A DNA stretch of 64,000 nucleotides from Bursaphelenchus xylophilus (GCA_904066235.2 CAJFCV020000005.1:9171501-9235500); one strand, 5' to 3'; positions 37,438-48,779 are shown, numbered from the stretch's first letter. Notes: generated by a model not told the origin, from the letters alone. Numbers and translations are program-made.

Positions 37438-37913
37438 AAAAATTCCCGCAATTTCTTCCCTTTCAGCTTCCGAAAGAAAGTCATAAGCCAGAAATTATTA
37501 ATAAAAACAAGCTCAGTTGAACTTCTGAAAGGTTTTTGCTCCTCTTCGTTCGATGCGTGCTCCTTGTTTCCTTAACAAAAACATTTAATGTTATGATAAA
37601 GTGATAGATATTGTTCTTAAAACGTCGTTGTGTGCAGAAATATGGTGCTACAAATTGCGTATTCTTCGAAGTGGTCTTCTGTTTATGGCTTACTGGAAAT
37701 TTGTAGGGTATAAAAGGGATGTGTTCCGGAGTTGTGACCAATACAGTCGCATACTTTTTACGACAGGGAGGTAGAGAAATCATTTCCAATATTGATGAAT
37801 CTATAGGTCTCGAAGGCTCTTCTTTCCTGATTTAGCTCGAGCTTTGCACTGACAGCTGATATATCCAAAGATTTTTGCGGGGAGATGTTTTTTTTGTATA
37901 CACGGGAAGTACC

Positions 37914-38318
37914 CCAAGTGCGACGCTCAAATTTTCTTCAAATTTTGCACACACTTCGGGCATCAACCAGATATCAATTCCTGAAAGTTTTAGCTCGCGC
38001 TTTGCAAGTGCCACCCAGACATTAAACTATTTTTTCTGCGGAGAGAGTACGCCTAACGCGGAGAGCGGGCAGAGAAAAAACACTTTCTGGCCATAACTTT
38101 GGGATTGTTTTTTTGTGGAAACAGTAGCCTTTACGATAGAAATAGGTGTGAAACTTTTCGTGCCGAAATTCGGCAAAAAGTCCTAAATTTTGGCCGACTT
38201 TCGATCTAAAAGTGTCGGTTGTTTTTGCAAAACGCGAGCTAGGATTCTCGCATATATTTTAGAAAAAATTACTCTAAATCTGTGCCAGGTTTCATCAAAA
38301 TCTGAGCGTCGCACTTGG
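37914..38318. mobile_element. Family B element, copy B1
   Basis: 405 bp with inverted ends: CCAAGTGCGACGCTCAAATT at left, AAATCTGAGCGTCGCACTTGG in complement at right. The interior holds AGCTCGCGCTTTGCAAGTGCC and TTTCGTGCCGAAATTCGGCA, short palindromes typical of the family. It is inserted in the duplicated promoter flank of dehydrogenase 2. Confidence 0.85.
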
Positions 38319-38420
38319 TATAGAAAAAATTACCCTAAGTTTTGTGACGTTTACAAAATGTTTGAAGGTGGCTTGTTGAGTACTTCCCTTGTAATTTCAA
38401 ATTGATCACAAAAATTTATA

Positions 38421-39669
38421 CAGGGTGCGCCAATAAAATCTGGACTAATGTTTTTGCTTGCCCTGCAGGCTGTAACAGTACGAGAACAAAGTGGGCGATT
38501 GTGGATACGTGTAATACGTCCAAGAAGCTATCTTTAAAGTTTCAGACAAAATAATCGTCTACGACACTTGTTTTGCCATTATAAGTGCTTACAACTAAGG
38601 CGCCTGAAACACGGACCCCAAATTGGTCAAAAAATGATTGCGCTATCTTTACCGTTTTATGCTATGGACTGAAATTTACTTTTTCTGATAGAGCTCCGGT
38701 TGGTTTTTATGCACTGAAATTGATTTTGCCTCATTATGACAATTAGGCTTTTTACAGCTCGCCAAAGTTGGCTTAAAAACGGGCCCTTTTTCCCGAAAAC
38801 TTCCGTTAAATCAAAGATTTTTATGTAGAAGTTTCCCTGTGTGATTCCAAACTTATTAAGCACCAGAACTACTTTTGCAAGGATAACCAGAGTCAGCCTA
38901 GTCGCCTTTCAAAAAGGATTTTTCTATCTGCTGCCTCTGGGGATGAAATAGTGGCTGTAGGTGCATAATTTACTATATCCTCGCTATTCGAGTGAGCTTG
39001 GACTAGATATTTCTAAAAGTGATTTGGCTACATCAGCATTTATCCAGTATACAACTCTATGTTGATTTTTACGCTCAAGGCCTTTCATACTTGTTGCAAA
39101 CTGCCAAAACGTTTCAAGTTCCGAATGACCGTGCCTTGAATTCCCCCCATGAACTTTTATTTATGCAAAAACGGTCCCCTTGTATGTGCGGATTTTCTTT
39201 TACACCATAATAATTGGCTATGTATACGCTCTGTAATCACGGAATTTTGGAGCGACACGAGCCATAATCTGGCGTTGAGATCCTTAAAAACACAAAAATC
39301 CAAATTTTTGGGTATTTTTTTGTGTCCGACACCAGCGCCGCCAGATCGGCCACCAACCCTGGTTCCGTAGGCTGTTACAAAGACAACAGCACGTACTTTA
39401 TATACAATAAATTTGAAGAACGTCAGTGACTATTAGCAGAAATAATGGAAGAATTAATATCCCAGTCATCATCTGGAAAAAAAATTTCTGCACCTCCAAA
39501 AAGTTTTGATTATTTTTTCAGTCTTGCAATAGGCATCGACCTGGTCATTACTGTTGCTGTATAGCACGGTTGTTACCCTTTCTAAAAGTGTTAAAAGTTT
39601 CCGTTCTCAGGCCATCCGAAAAAGGCTATATGGAATTTAGTTTTGTCCAGATTTTATTGGCGCACCCTG
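38421..39669. mobile_element. Decayed mariner-like element with perfect inverted ends
   Basis: 1249 bp bounded by perfect 25-bp inverted repeats beginning CAGGGTGCGCCAATAAAA and flanked by TA on both sides, as in Tc1/mariner elements. All frames are interrupted; the longest open stretch is ~73 codons and no transposase motif is recognisable. The paralogous site upstream of gene 1 (~34717-34735) reads straight through without it, an empty-site control. Confidence 0.8.
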
Positions 39670-39827
39670 TATTTTATCCAAAAAGATTCAAAGCCTTACC
39701 ACTGAAAATTGAGTTCCATCTCTCTGCTTTTTCCCGTCTAGATAACGCGCCTCGAGGAATTAACCCCTGATTGATCAACAATAGAATATAAATATTATTT
39801 TTGGGAAGCATAAGGTTTTCCGACTGC

Positions 39828-39834
39828 TATAAAA
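39828..39834 (+). promoter_or_regulatory. TATA box of dehydrogenase gene 2
   Basis: TATAAAA in the same context as 34874 (CTGCTATAAAACACATTTCA). A conserved GTAAAG donor at 39904 and TTTCCAG acceptor ending at 40037 bracket a likely 5'-UTR intron. Confidence 0.6.
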
Positions 39835-40058
39835 CACATTTCATTCGATCTCTTCTCACGTCTTTTTCCCACGTGAATAACATTTTGCAGTGAATTTTGC
39901 GCAGTAAAGTTAGCTCTTATCAATGAACAAACATCAGGGATACTTTTTGCAACCTACAATCGCGTTCAATGACCTCAAAAACCGCTAAATAAATCTGGAT
40001 TTTTATGAAATTCGTATAATGAAGTTTGATTTTCCAGATAAAATTCGGTCGCTAACTT

Positions 40059-41754
40059 ATGGCGAATTCAAAGTACAACTGTCGGAGATTGGAAAGAAAA
40101 GTGGCATTGTTGACGGCATCGACGGAAGGGTATCTTTTTATTAATTTCCACAGAAAGCGGGAAAACGGTTGATTGAAAAAAATCTGTCGAAATCCGAGCC
40201 ATAGAAGGTCATCCTAAATCTATGGTTTCTTAAAAAAATTTTTAATTTTTTCAATATTCAACTGCTGGAAGTGTACAACTCAAATCTTGATTGCAATTTG
40301 GCAATTGCGTAACACTTCCTTGTTAGTTTTAACATTAAAATGACACTTTTACAACATTGCAGAATTGGTTATGCCACTGCTGAACGCCTAGCGCACGAAG
40401 GAGCTAAAGTTGTGATCAGCTCCAGAAACGAAGCCAACGTTAAGAAAGCTCTTCAACAACTAATTGATAGCGGAATCCCTTCAGAAAATGTGGCTGGTAC
40501 AGTCTGCCATGTAGGCAACCCAGCACATCGTCAGCATCTGCTCGACTTTGCTGTGCAGAAGTTTGGAAAGATTGATATTTTGTTCAATAATGCCGGGATC
40601 AATCCGTCAGTTGGCGATATTTTGGATGTTCAAATGTCACAATACGACAAAATGATGGATGTAAATATAAAAGCGACGTTTTTGATGAGCCGACTTGTCG
40701 CTGAACATATGAAACGGAATGGGTGAGTAAGAAAGATGCCAAAAGTCTGTTGATATAATAATTGATGCAGTATCATCACGTAAATTTTGTAAATAGAGTA
40801 TAGCGTCTACAACAAACTCCCATGAAACAATATCTGCCTGCAACGAACGATTTCTGATATTCTAAGAGTCAATTTTAGGCAAAGGTTAAAATTAATCTCT
40901 ATACTGTTGAATCACTTTTTGGTGTTAGCGTTCGGCCAGGAAGTTGCCAAATCTTAAAAGAGATTAGAATTTTTCCTTTAGAGACTAGAACCCCAAAATA
41001 AAAAAAATAAAAGAAGACTACGGTGACGGCTCTGATCCAGTGGCAAAAAACGTACTATTTTGCATTCGGGAAGCATCAAAAAAGTGGCAAAATGCTTCCC
41101 TCCCCAAGTAAAAAAAATTTTTTTTTGAAGGGCTCATCTTTTTCCTCACTACATAAAAGAGCGGGCGCACTTTTGAAATTCGAGTTTTTTTCACTCGGAG
41201 AGGGAAACATTTTGTCACATTTTTGATACTTCCCGGATGCAAAATGGTACGTTTTTTGCCACTGGGTCAGGTCCCCCGCTGAAGCAAGAAAGTTGTCCGC
41301 ATAGTACGTCACGCGTTTTTAGTGGCGGCGTAATAATCCTCAACGCAACCGTCGGCGCCTACAGGACCAAAATGGGCATTCTCCCCTACTGCCTGTTGAA
41401 GACGGCATTGCTCGCGTTGACTCCTGCATTGGCCCATGAACTGGCTCCATACAACATACGAGTGAACACAGTGGCTCCAGGCGTTATCGAGACTCGAATG
41501 GGAAGCATTGTAAGTTTATTTGGCTGATTTATCGTTTAATTTTATAATTTTCTTTGTAATCGCTTTTCCAGTTGTTCGACAAAAACAATCCACGTTACAA
41601 GTTAGTGGAGTCTAAGGGACCTACGCGTTGGTTGAGCCGCCTTGGACAGCCAAGGGATATCGCCGCTGCTGTGGCTTATTTTGCTTCAGATGATGCAGCT
41701 TTTGTAACCGGCGAAAGCCATCTTGTTAGTGGAGGAACTGATGCTAGATTGTAA
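40059..41754 (+). CDS. DHRS4-like short-chain dehydrogenase/reductase, tandem copy 2
   Basis: 266 aa, exons 40059-40129, 40363-40722, 41323-41509, 41572-41754. Closest to copy 1: exon 2 differs by about ten residues. TASTEGIG, SSRNE, NNAGIN and the active-site YCLLK are present. Thr replaces the catalytic Ser (LNATVGAY). The C-terminus ARL is a PTS1-like tripeptide. Exon 4 starts LFDKNN where the paralogs have MFD or MYD. Intron 1 is short (233 bp) and free of elements, unlike that of copy 1. Intron 2 carries family-A copy A10. Its promoter flank matches copy 1, so similar expression is likely unless the upstream insertions interfere. Confidence 0.93.
41022..41282. mobile_element. Family A palindromic MITE, copy A10 (dehydrogenase 2, intron 2)
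   Basis: Right end GGTCAGGTCCCCCGCTG; left end GTGACGGCTCTGATCCAGTG is diverged. It ends ~40 bp before exon 3, matching copy A9 in gene 1. Confidence 0.85.
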
Positions 41755-41872
41755 AGAAAACGCAACATGTATGCTTGGCTATTTGTCTGATGATTTGAAT
41801 CTGAATATTTTGGTGAAAACGTGATTTGCAATTCCTTTTTGTTTTTTTAATCAGCTGCTGTCGGAATTGTGT

Positions 41873-41878
41873 AATAAA
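41873..41878 (+). terminator. Possible poly(A) signal of dehydrogenase gene 2
   Basis: AATAAA ~120 bp after the stop codon. Confidence 0.45.
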
Positions 41879-42191
41879 ACTTTGTTTTCGAATTGGTTCG
41901 GAGGGCAGTCAGTTGAGATTCCAGTAGACTGTAAGATAGGTGGTACGAAGCGTAGTTAACTGTTGACTCAACGTTTATATGACTTAAATATAGTCTGTGC
42001 GAATTGTCAATGACTGGAAAATGGATAGAGCGCGCAAGTCCCTAAATTAACCTAATATGGCGTGAGAGATGCTTGCTTACGTTAAATTCAACGGAAGACC
42101 GGAAACAAGCATTTCAAAGTTTGGTTGAAGACACACGAGGCTGCATAGTATTGAAAAGAAACCTTGAACTCTTTATCAGTTTGAAAATGTG

Positions 42192-42684
42192 CAGTGGGTG
42201 ACTTGATCCAGTGGGGAAAAAACGTACCATTTTGCATCCAGGAAGTTTCAAGAAAATGTGGCAAAATACCTCCCTCTCCAAGTGAAAAAAAGTCAGATTT
42301 CAGAAGCGCGTCGCACGTCAAGCTGAGGAGTCCGGTGACCGGAATAGACTCTTCGCTATCGGTTTTTTACACTTCGTCCTGATTTCGCAGAGAAAGAGAG
42401 AAAAAAAGGCACGCAAAAACGTACTCTCTCGCCCCAAAAATTCCCCATTTCTTCCCCGACAAAACGTTTTTTCGCGTCTTTTTTTGGCAAATTGCCGATC
42501 CATTCACCGGACTGTTTTAGCTTATCTCAGTTTGATGTGCGTCGGCTCTTTTCGTGAGGAAACAGGCGCGCCCTTCAAAACGAAGTTTTTTCACTTGGAG
42601 AGGGAAGCATGTTGCCACATTTTTGATACTTCCCGGATGCAAAATGGTACGTTTTTTTGCCACTGGATCAGGTACTCCTTTGTA
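42192..42684. mobile_element. Family A palindromic element, copy A11, long-arm form
   Basis: Has family-A outer arms. Inside them is a second palindromic segment: GTCAAGCTGAGGAGTCCGGT is matched in imperfect complement near 42505-42545, around an unrelated core (42350-42480). Total ~490 bp against ~255 for standard copies. Confidence 0.75.
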
Positions 42685-42744
42685 TCATGCCGGTACAGAA
42701 AAGAGTCAAAAGACTCTGCTTTTTATTTCAAAATTTTGCGATCT

Positions 42745-43230
42745 ACAGAGGCGGACCTTATCCACTGGCAAAAAAATATACTTTGGGAAGCATCAAAAAT
42801 GCAGCAAATACCTCCCCCTCCAAATGAAGAGATAAGACTCCAATTTCAAAGTGAGCCCGCGTTTTCTGTGAGAGAAATGGCACGTAGCCTTCAGCGGCCT
42901 GATTTGCATCCGATTTAGCTGTTTGAATACTCTCGCTGATCCTCTGAAAATATCGGGCGGTAAGGAAGGCTAAAGTGGCGGACCCTGATCCAGTGGCAAA
43001 AAAATATACTTTGCATCTGGAAATTATTAAAAATGCAGCAAATACCTCCCCCTCCAAATGAAGAGATAAGACTTCGATTTCAAAGTGAGCCGGCGTTTTT
43101 GTGAGGTAAATTGCACGTAGCCTTCAAAGCGGAGTTTTTTTAGTTCGAGAGGGAGCATTTTGCTGCTTTTTTGATACTTCCCGGATACCTAATGGTACAT
43201 TGATTTCCACTTAATCAGGTCCATCGTTGT
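42745..43230. mobile_element. Two family A half copies in direct repeat (A12) around a gene fragment
   Basis: 42745-42885 and 42974-43120 are direct repeats of a family-A left arm with the subfamily core AAAAATATACTTTG and CTCCCCCTCCAAATGAAGAG. The second continues into a right arm ending at ~43230. Between them is a fragment of ABC transporter coding sequence. Confidence 0.75.
42883..42972 (-). pseudogene. ABC half-transporter exon fragment
   Basis: The minus strand encodes QRISESIQTAKSDANQAAEG, matching [20 protein letters not shown] of the transporter exon at 54036-53881, about 11 kb away. The DNA match continues across the exon's acceptor (CTCTGAAAAT) into intron sequence with GGGC...AAGGAAGGC. 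Only ~90 bp are present, with no donor or flanking exons, so it is a non-functional fragment. Confidence 0.85.
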
Positions 43231-43865
43231 AAACAGAAAGGACTTGTTTATTCAAACTTTAAAAGGTGGTCCTTTCACTTTTTGACGGTTTAATATTCTT
43301 AGTCTTCCTACAACTTTAGCGATGCTTGAGCAACTCGTCTTTGATCGCTTTATGTTTTCGTAAAGTTGTTCCAAAACAGTCGGAGAGAAGCTCCCTAGAA
43401 TCTTCGCAGTTTTTCACAGAAAGTTTTCTCGAAAGTCGTTTTGTGTAATCAGTAGGCTGTGTCTACAGAAGCTTCTCCTAATCCCAATTCAAGAGTCAGC
43501 GGGTTCAGGGAAAACAACATTTTCAGAAAGCTTTTGTTCACGCTACAAAATCAACTTTCCCACTCGACTTTTCGTACTCCAAGACTGATTCGCCGACATT
43601 TTTCGCGTTAAGCCAATTAACCTGTCTTGTCGAATTAGTGTAACGTTTCATCAATCCCGCTGAAACATGAGAAATGCAATCTCATTGGGTCAACTGTGGC
43701 GTTGTAATTGGGGATCATGTTGTTCGAAAGCGGTGCGGAACTGGAACACCCAAATTGAATGTGATATGTTATCACACACCTCAATGCATTACAACCGAGT
43801 TGTTTCGATAGCAGGGTTCACTAATGCTATTAAAACCCCGAGACTCGAACCCTTTAATTGACTTT

Positions 43866-43873
43866 TATATAAA
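43866..43873 (+). promoter_or_regulatory. Possible TATA box of dehydrogenase gene 3
   Basis: TATATAAA ~70 bp upstream of the ATG at 43944. The promoter does not resemble those of genes 1 and 2. Confidence 0.45.
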
Positions 43874-43943
43874 CACTGTAAAAGGGTATTTAAGAAACAT
43901 TTGACGGTCTCTGTCGAGGTTATTCTAGAGGTTCTGCTGGACG

Positions 43944-46900
43944 ATGACGGATGCTAAATTGAAGTACAACTGTCGGAGATTTGAGGGCAAGGTTGCGTTG
44001 TTGACGGCGTCGACGGAAGGGTGAGCTATGTTGCTTTATTTTCTCTGGCCTAGATGACACTTTGCGGGTAGGATGCATGCGATTTGACGTAAAAGCAATG
44101 TTTTCAAAGACGTATAAATTGAGTCCTTCAACAGAAAAAGAAATTGTAAATTGTATAGGAATTGTAACGGAGAGCAATGATTCTGGACCGTGGGCAAAAA
44201 TCGGGGATGCTCGAAAACCATGTCTATGATAGTTACAAGATTCTAGCCGTTACAGTTCTTGCATGTAAGAACGAAGAAATAAGGCCGATTTTGAGATTTT
44301 GAAAAATACGCTAAATTTGCTTTTCGAGCTTTTTTCTCATGTCAGCCTCATTTTTTCCATTCTATTTTTTTAAGAAAAAGTGAGGAAAGCGTTTTTAACG
44401 TTTTGCTTCGAATGACCGGTGCACCGCGGCACAGCATTCCGAACTTTTTTCGTCGCCGATCGGTGTCCAAAAAAATAAAAAATTAAAAAGTGCACATTAC
44501 ATTTTCATGTGTGTAAGGGTAGCCAGAAGAGATACCGGCAAAAACAAAAACTCTTTATGTAGAGTAATCAATTTCCTTTCAGAGTATGTAAGTTTTGTCT
44601 TCAGGTTGTCCGCTACCTTTGAGAAAATCGTCACTAAAAAAATGGAAATTTCGATTTTGAATGCCAAAAAAATGTACTTTCTTGGGGCCACCAAAAAAGA
44701 TGTTGGAGTCTATCGTAAAGAGAATTTCAAGGGCTACAACATATTAAACTTTCAAGATTTTTATGGGGGTTTGAGTCAAGTTAGAGTGAAAAAACCCCTG
44801 ATTTTGCACTTTTTCTTGTTTTGTTTGCACTTTTAGTGCAAAAATAAAAAACCATCCGTGGGCGATGGAATCTGTGTGTCATGTCGGATATGCATGCCAA
44901 ATTTGAAGCTTCGCCGACGCTCCGGAGTCGCTGAATATCCGTTTAAATCCGAAACCTTAGAGTACTATTTCTATTGTTTGAAGTCGCTTTATCTGCTCCA
45001 AGATCCCTTTTGATCAAAAATATATTGTCTGTATACAGTGTATAACAACTGCATAACGACTTAATTGCAAAAGTCTAACTCAGCTTGGCGGTTAATTTAA
45101 TTGGTTGTTGCAACAAAAAATTGGCTCTGTGAAGGATTATCTGCCAAATTAAATTTTCGAAATGAAAAAAAATATATCGTGAGTAAATAATAAGAAGTTG
45201 TTATACACTGTATACAGACAATATATTTTTGATCAAAAGGGATCTTGGAGCAGATAAAGCGACTTCAAACAATAGAAATAGTACTCTAAGGTTTCGTATT
45301 TAAACGGATATTCAGCGACTCCGGAGCGTCGGCGAAGCTTCAAATTTGGCATGCATATCCGACATGACACACAGATTCCATCGCCCACGGATGGTTTTTT
45401 ATTTTTGCACTAAAAGTGCAAACAAAACAAGAAAAAGTGCAAAATTAGGGGTTTTTTCACTCTAACTTGACTCAAACCCCCACAAAAATCTTGAAAGTTT
45501 AATATGTTGTAGCCCTTGAAATTCTCTTTACGATAGACTCCAACATCTTTTTTGGTGGCCCCAAGAAAGTACATTTTTTTGGCATTCAAAATCGAAATTT
45601 CCATTTTTTAGTGACGATTTTCTCAAAGGTAGCGGACAACCTGAAGACAAAACTTACATACTCTGAAAGGAAATTGATTACTCTACATAAAGAGTTTTTG
45701 TTTTTGCCGGTATCTCTTCTGGCTACCCTTACACACATGAAAATGTAATGTGCACTTTTTAATTTTTCATTTTTTTGGACACCGATCGGCGACGAAAAAA
45801 GTTCGGAATGCTGTGCGCCGTGCGATCTTATTTCTTCACTCTTATGTCCGCTCGCCTGTAAAAATGTCTCTGGGTCCTCTGGACAGTCAGGTTGTCAATA
45901 AGTAAGGAAAGGTGAGGCTTCCACCACAAGCCCTTTACATGTAGCTATGTATACGAATTATTATAGCCAGAGGCGTAGCTTTAGGGTGGGGAGGAGAAGA
46001 AGGGGAGTAGAAGAAAAAAATGGTATGGGAGGGGGCCAAGGTAACCTATTATTTGGGTCACTAGGATTTTTTACATAGTGACCTTTCCTATTCAATCTCA
46101 CAGGACATTTGGCTATGCCCTTGATTCTTGCCCATCGAAACCTTTATAGTACATACATGTCGCCGCTGTATAAAACTCCCATTTTGATCATCATCATTCA
46201 ATTCCAGGATTGGCCTAGCCACTGCCGACCGTCTCGCTCACGAAGGAGCCAAAGTTGTGATCAGTTCTCGCAACGAAGAGAACGTAAAACGAGCCATTCA
46301 GGATCTCATTGACAGTGGAATTAACCCTGCCAACGTTGCCGGCACAGTGTGCCACGTTGGCAACCCACAGCATCGGCGGCATCTCCTGGACTTTGCTATA
46401 AAGAAGTTCGGAAAAGTTGACGTGCTTTTTAACAATGCCGGAATTAACCCTGCTGTTGGTGGTATTCTGGATGTGACAACTTCGCAATTTGACAAAATAT
46501 ACGATGTAAATGTCAAAGCTACGTTCCTGATGAGCAAAATTGTGGCTGAGCATATGAAACAGAATGGGTAAGAAGGGATTTGTTATTACATCTAATTTTA
46601 TGTAGAGGTATCGTTGATGCTTTTGTAAGCATTTTTGTTTTCAGAGGTGGAGTCATAATTTTCAATGCAACATTTGGAGCTTATCAGCCACTAAAAGGAG
46701 TTAGAGCCTATGGACTACTGAAGACCGCATTGATTTCAATCACGCAAGCATTGGCACATGAGCTTGGCCCATTCAACATCAGAGTCAACACAGTCGGGCC
46801 GGGGTTAATTGAGACAAGAATGGGGAGAGTAGTGAGTTTAGTTTATATTTACAATATATATAGAACAGATCCAGTCATCACAAAGGTCGCATATATGGGC

Positions 46901-47289
46901 AAGTTTGTCATGTTTCTAGTCATGAAGGGGTTAGCATAGTAAAAATATAAATTGCAGGGAGAGAAGGACCATTTCTTATACTTGTACTGCTCTAAAACGC
47001 CTCCCACTTTTAAACAGAATACATTACTTTTTGCTTTAGCTTTTTTCTTTGCCTCATATCCCAATGTTAAACTCCGTTATGCCGTATTTTACCAAATTTT
47101 TTTCAGATGTTTGACCCCACCAACCCTAGGAATAAGCTCGTGAAAATTGAAGAACCAATTTGGTGCCTCAAACGTCTTGGACAGCCAGAAGAAATTGCGG
47201 CAGTTGTGGCCTACTTGGCATCGAATGATGCCAGCTTTGTCACTGGCGAATCGCATCTGGCCACCGGTGGAGCTGAATGTCGACTGTAA
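43944..47289 (+). CDS. DHRS4-like short-chain dehydrogenase/reductase, tandem copy 3
   Basis: 268 aa, exons 43944-44020, 46208-46567, 46645-46831, 47107-47289. It starts MTDAKLKYNCRRFEGK; a second ATG at 43951 is out of frame. TASTEGIG, SSRNE, NNAGIN, active-site YGLLK, Thr at the catalytic Ser position (FNATFGAY) and PTS1-like CRL. By residue pattern it groups with copy 4 (EHMKQNG, YGxLKTALIS, ATGGAECRL), apart from copies 1 and 2. Intron 1 is 2187 bp and carries the 1.4-kb foldback at 44419-45826; removal of the intron would require splicing across a very stable RNA hairpin. An AATAAA is at 47367. Confidence 0.93.
44419..45826. mobile_element. 1.4-kb nearly perfect foldback element
   Basis: The left arm (~44429-45050) and right arm (~45196-45815) are complementary over ~620 bp with only a handful of mismatches. 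The spacer is ~145 bp. Termini are GGTGCACCGCGGCACAGC at left and the complement of GCACGGCGCACAGC at right. Each arm has the same 64-codon open frame, which is a consequence of the palindrome and not evidence for a gene. No transposase is present. The near identity implies a recent origin or active arm homogenisation. Confidence 0.9.
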
Positions 47290-47366
47290 CTGGAGCTGTT
47301 CTTCTTTAATTATGTATTTTTGCACTCTATATTTTTTTTGAAAATTGTCGATAAATCAAGGAAATC

Positions 47367-47372
47367 AATAAA
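47367..47372 (+). terminator. Possible poly(A) signal of dehydrogenase gene 3
   Basis: AATAAA ~80 bp after the stop codon. Confidence 0.5.
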
Positions 47373-47990
47373 TATGCCTTGAGGCACAAAAAAATCGTTG
47401 TTTTTCGGGGCTTTCCCAGTTCAGCAGTGGCTTGGTGTCGTGTTCGGAGAAAGGTGTACTACAACTTACGTATCCTGATATTTGTTTGATATGGGAGAAG
47501 TTGGGTAGGAAAATATTCTAGGAGCTAATTGAACCTTCGGTCTTTGTCATCTTTTTGCAAAAAAAAATCCTTTTTCGACTACACCTTTGATGCTACCAAT
47601 GAGCAAGTCGGACGTGACAGTTTCTAAAGCAACTTTAGCTAATCAAATTATCAACGGAAAATTGTTTCCATTGAGGAATCCCAATCAAATGCTCAAACAC
47701 CAGCTCGTTGTGATTTGATGGTTTACAGAGTGGATGTTTCATAAAATTGATATCCGAAATGCTTTTCGTCAGAGCTGTAGAATTTGTGGGTATTTTATCT
47801 TGTTAGTTTCTCAAAAACAGTCCGTAGAGAATATACATATATCGTAAAAAAATTGGTACACATTTGCCTTGTTTGTGGCCGTTTGGGTGGCCTTAGTTGC
47901 AATCACTCGTGAATGAAGCCTGTGTCTATTACAAGCGTTTTTAAAGTCAGGGTAACATGTTCAGGCATCTTTTGGCCGGTCCATACTTAT

Positions 47991-48341
47991 GGGTAACCAC
48001 TTTGCGGGCAGCTACAAGAACCACGGAGATTCTGCAGGCATGTTTGGAAATCAGCCAACATTTCCCAACAGCATGAAATTCAAGCAATGGATTTGGCAGT
48101 TAGATGTTGCGGGTTAAGTTTCCTAGCGTATAAGTGGCTTGAATAGTTACCATAAAGTCAAACAGACATTTTTACCAATTTTTGAAAACAAACTCCCATG
48201 AATTTGAAGGCCATTGATGAATTCAAACTTATCAGTACCAGGGAAATGTCAATGCAAAATTTCTATCATACTACGAAGATTACAAGTGGAAAATCGTAAT
48301 TCTAATAGGCAAATTTCGGCTGCCCGCAAAGTGGTTGCCCC
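47991..48341. mobile_element. Family C element, copy C1
   Basis: 351 bp with inverted ends: GGGTAACCACTTTGCGGGCA and complement of GGGGCAACCACTTTGCGGGC. The interior ACTTATCAGTACCAGGGAAA and GTCAATGCAAAATTTCTATC recurs inverted in copy C2 at 56028. Confidence 0.8.
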
Positions 48342-48779
48342 AAATGTCCCTCTTTCAACCCAGCTCTTCTTTTTGGCATGACACATATTCCTCGGGATTT
48401 TATGCTAGGAAATTACAAGACTCCGTTTAAAGCAGGTTTTCGACCTTGTCGAGCTTTTTATAGTAATTTTTCGGTATTACACAACCCCCTGCTCTAAACC
48501 GAGCTCAATTTTTGCTGATTGAAACATTACCCACATTGTCATGCGATCGTCAACGTCCTTGACTTTTTCACTTTTAGCGATTATATTTAAGAACCCCGGA
48601 GAAACAAATAAATTTTTTCCACGATTACCGTTATCATTCTTATATCAGCTTCAAAACAGTCTCTTCTCTCTTTTGAAACATTTCTCCAATCGTTTTTTTG
48701 TAAACTTTTGTGCGGTGATATAATGGTCGCAAAAAAAGTTGGCTAAAAACGGTACAGTCGCTCTACGTTTATTGGGGAA

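Larger units (their letters stand above)
37304..40058. other. Spacer between dehydrogenase genes 1 and 2
   Basis: No gene. It starts with the gene 1 3' UTR, then the duplicated 5' flank of gene 2, broken by a family-B element (37914-38318) and a mariner-like element (38421-39669). Confidence 0.7.
41755..43943. other. Spacer between dehydrogenase genes 2 and 3
   Basis: No gene. It contains a long-arm family-A element (42192-42684), two family-A half copies around an ABC-transporter exon fragment (42745-43230), and 43231-43865 without recognisable content. An AATAAA for gene 2 lies at 41873-41878. Confidence 0.65.

Noticed and set aside
38421..39669. Possible mariner transposase gene
   Set aside because: All six frames are broken every ~70 codons or less and I could not find the DD(D/E) neighbourhood or the HTH. 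I call only the inverted ends and TA flanks.
44507..45604. An identical 64-residue frame (MEISILNAKKMYFLG...) on both strands
   Set aside because: It is the same DNA seen in the two arms of the foldback. No similarity to a known protein and no intact larger frame.
45960..46030. Purine-rich tract in intron 1 of dehydrogenase 3
   Set aside because: A ~45-base G/A-rich stretch just right of the foldback; such tracts are common and nothing links it to a function.
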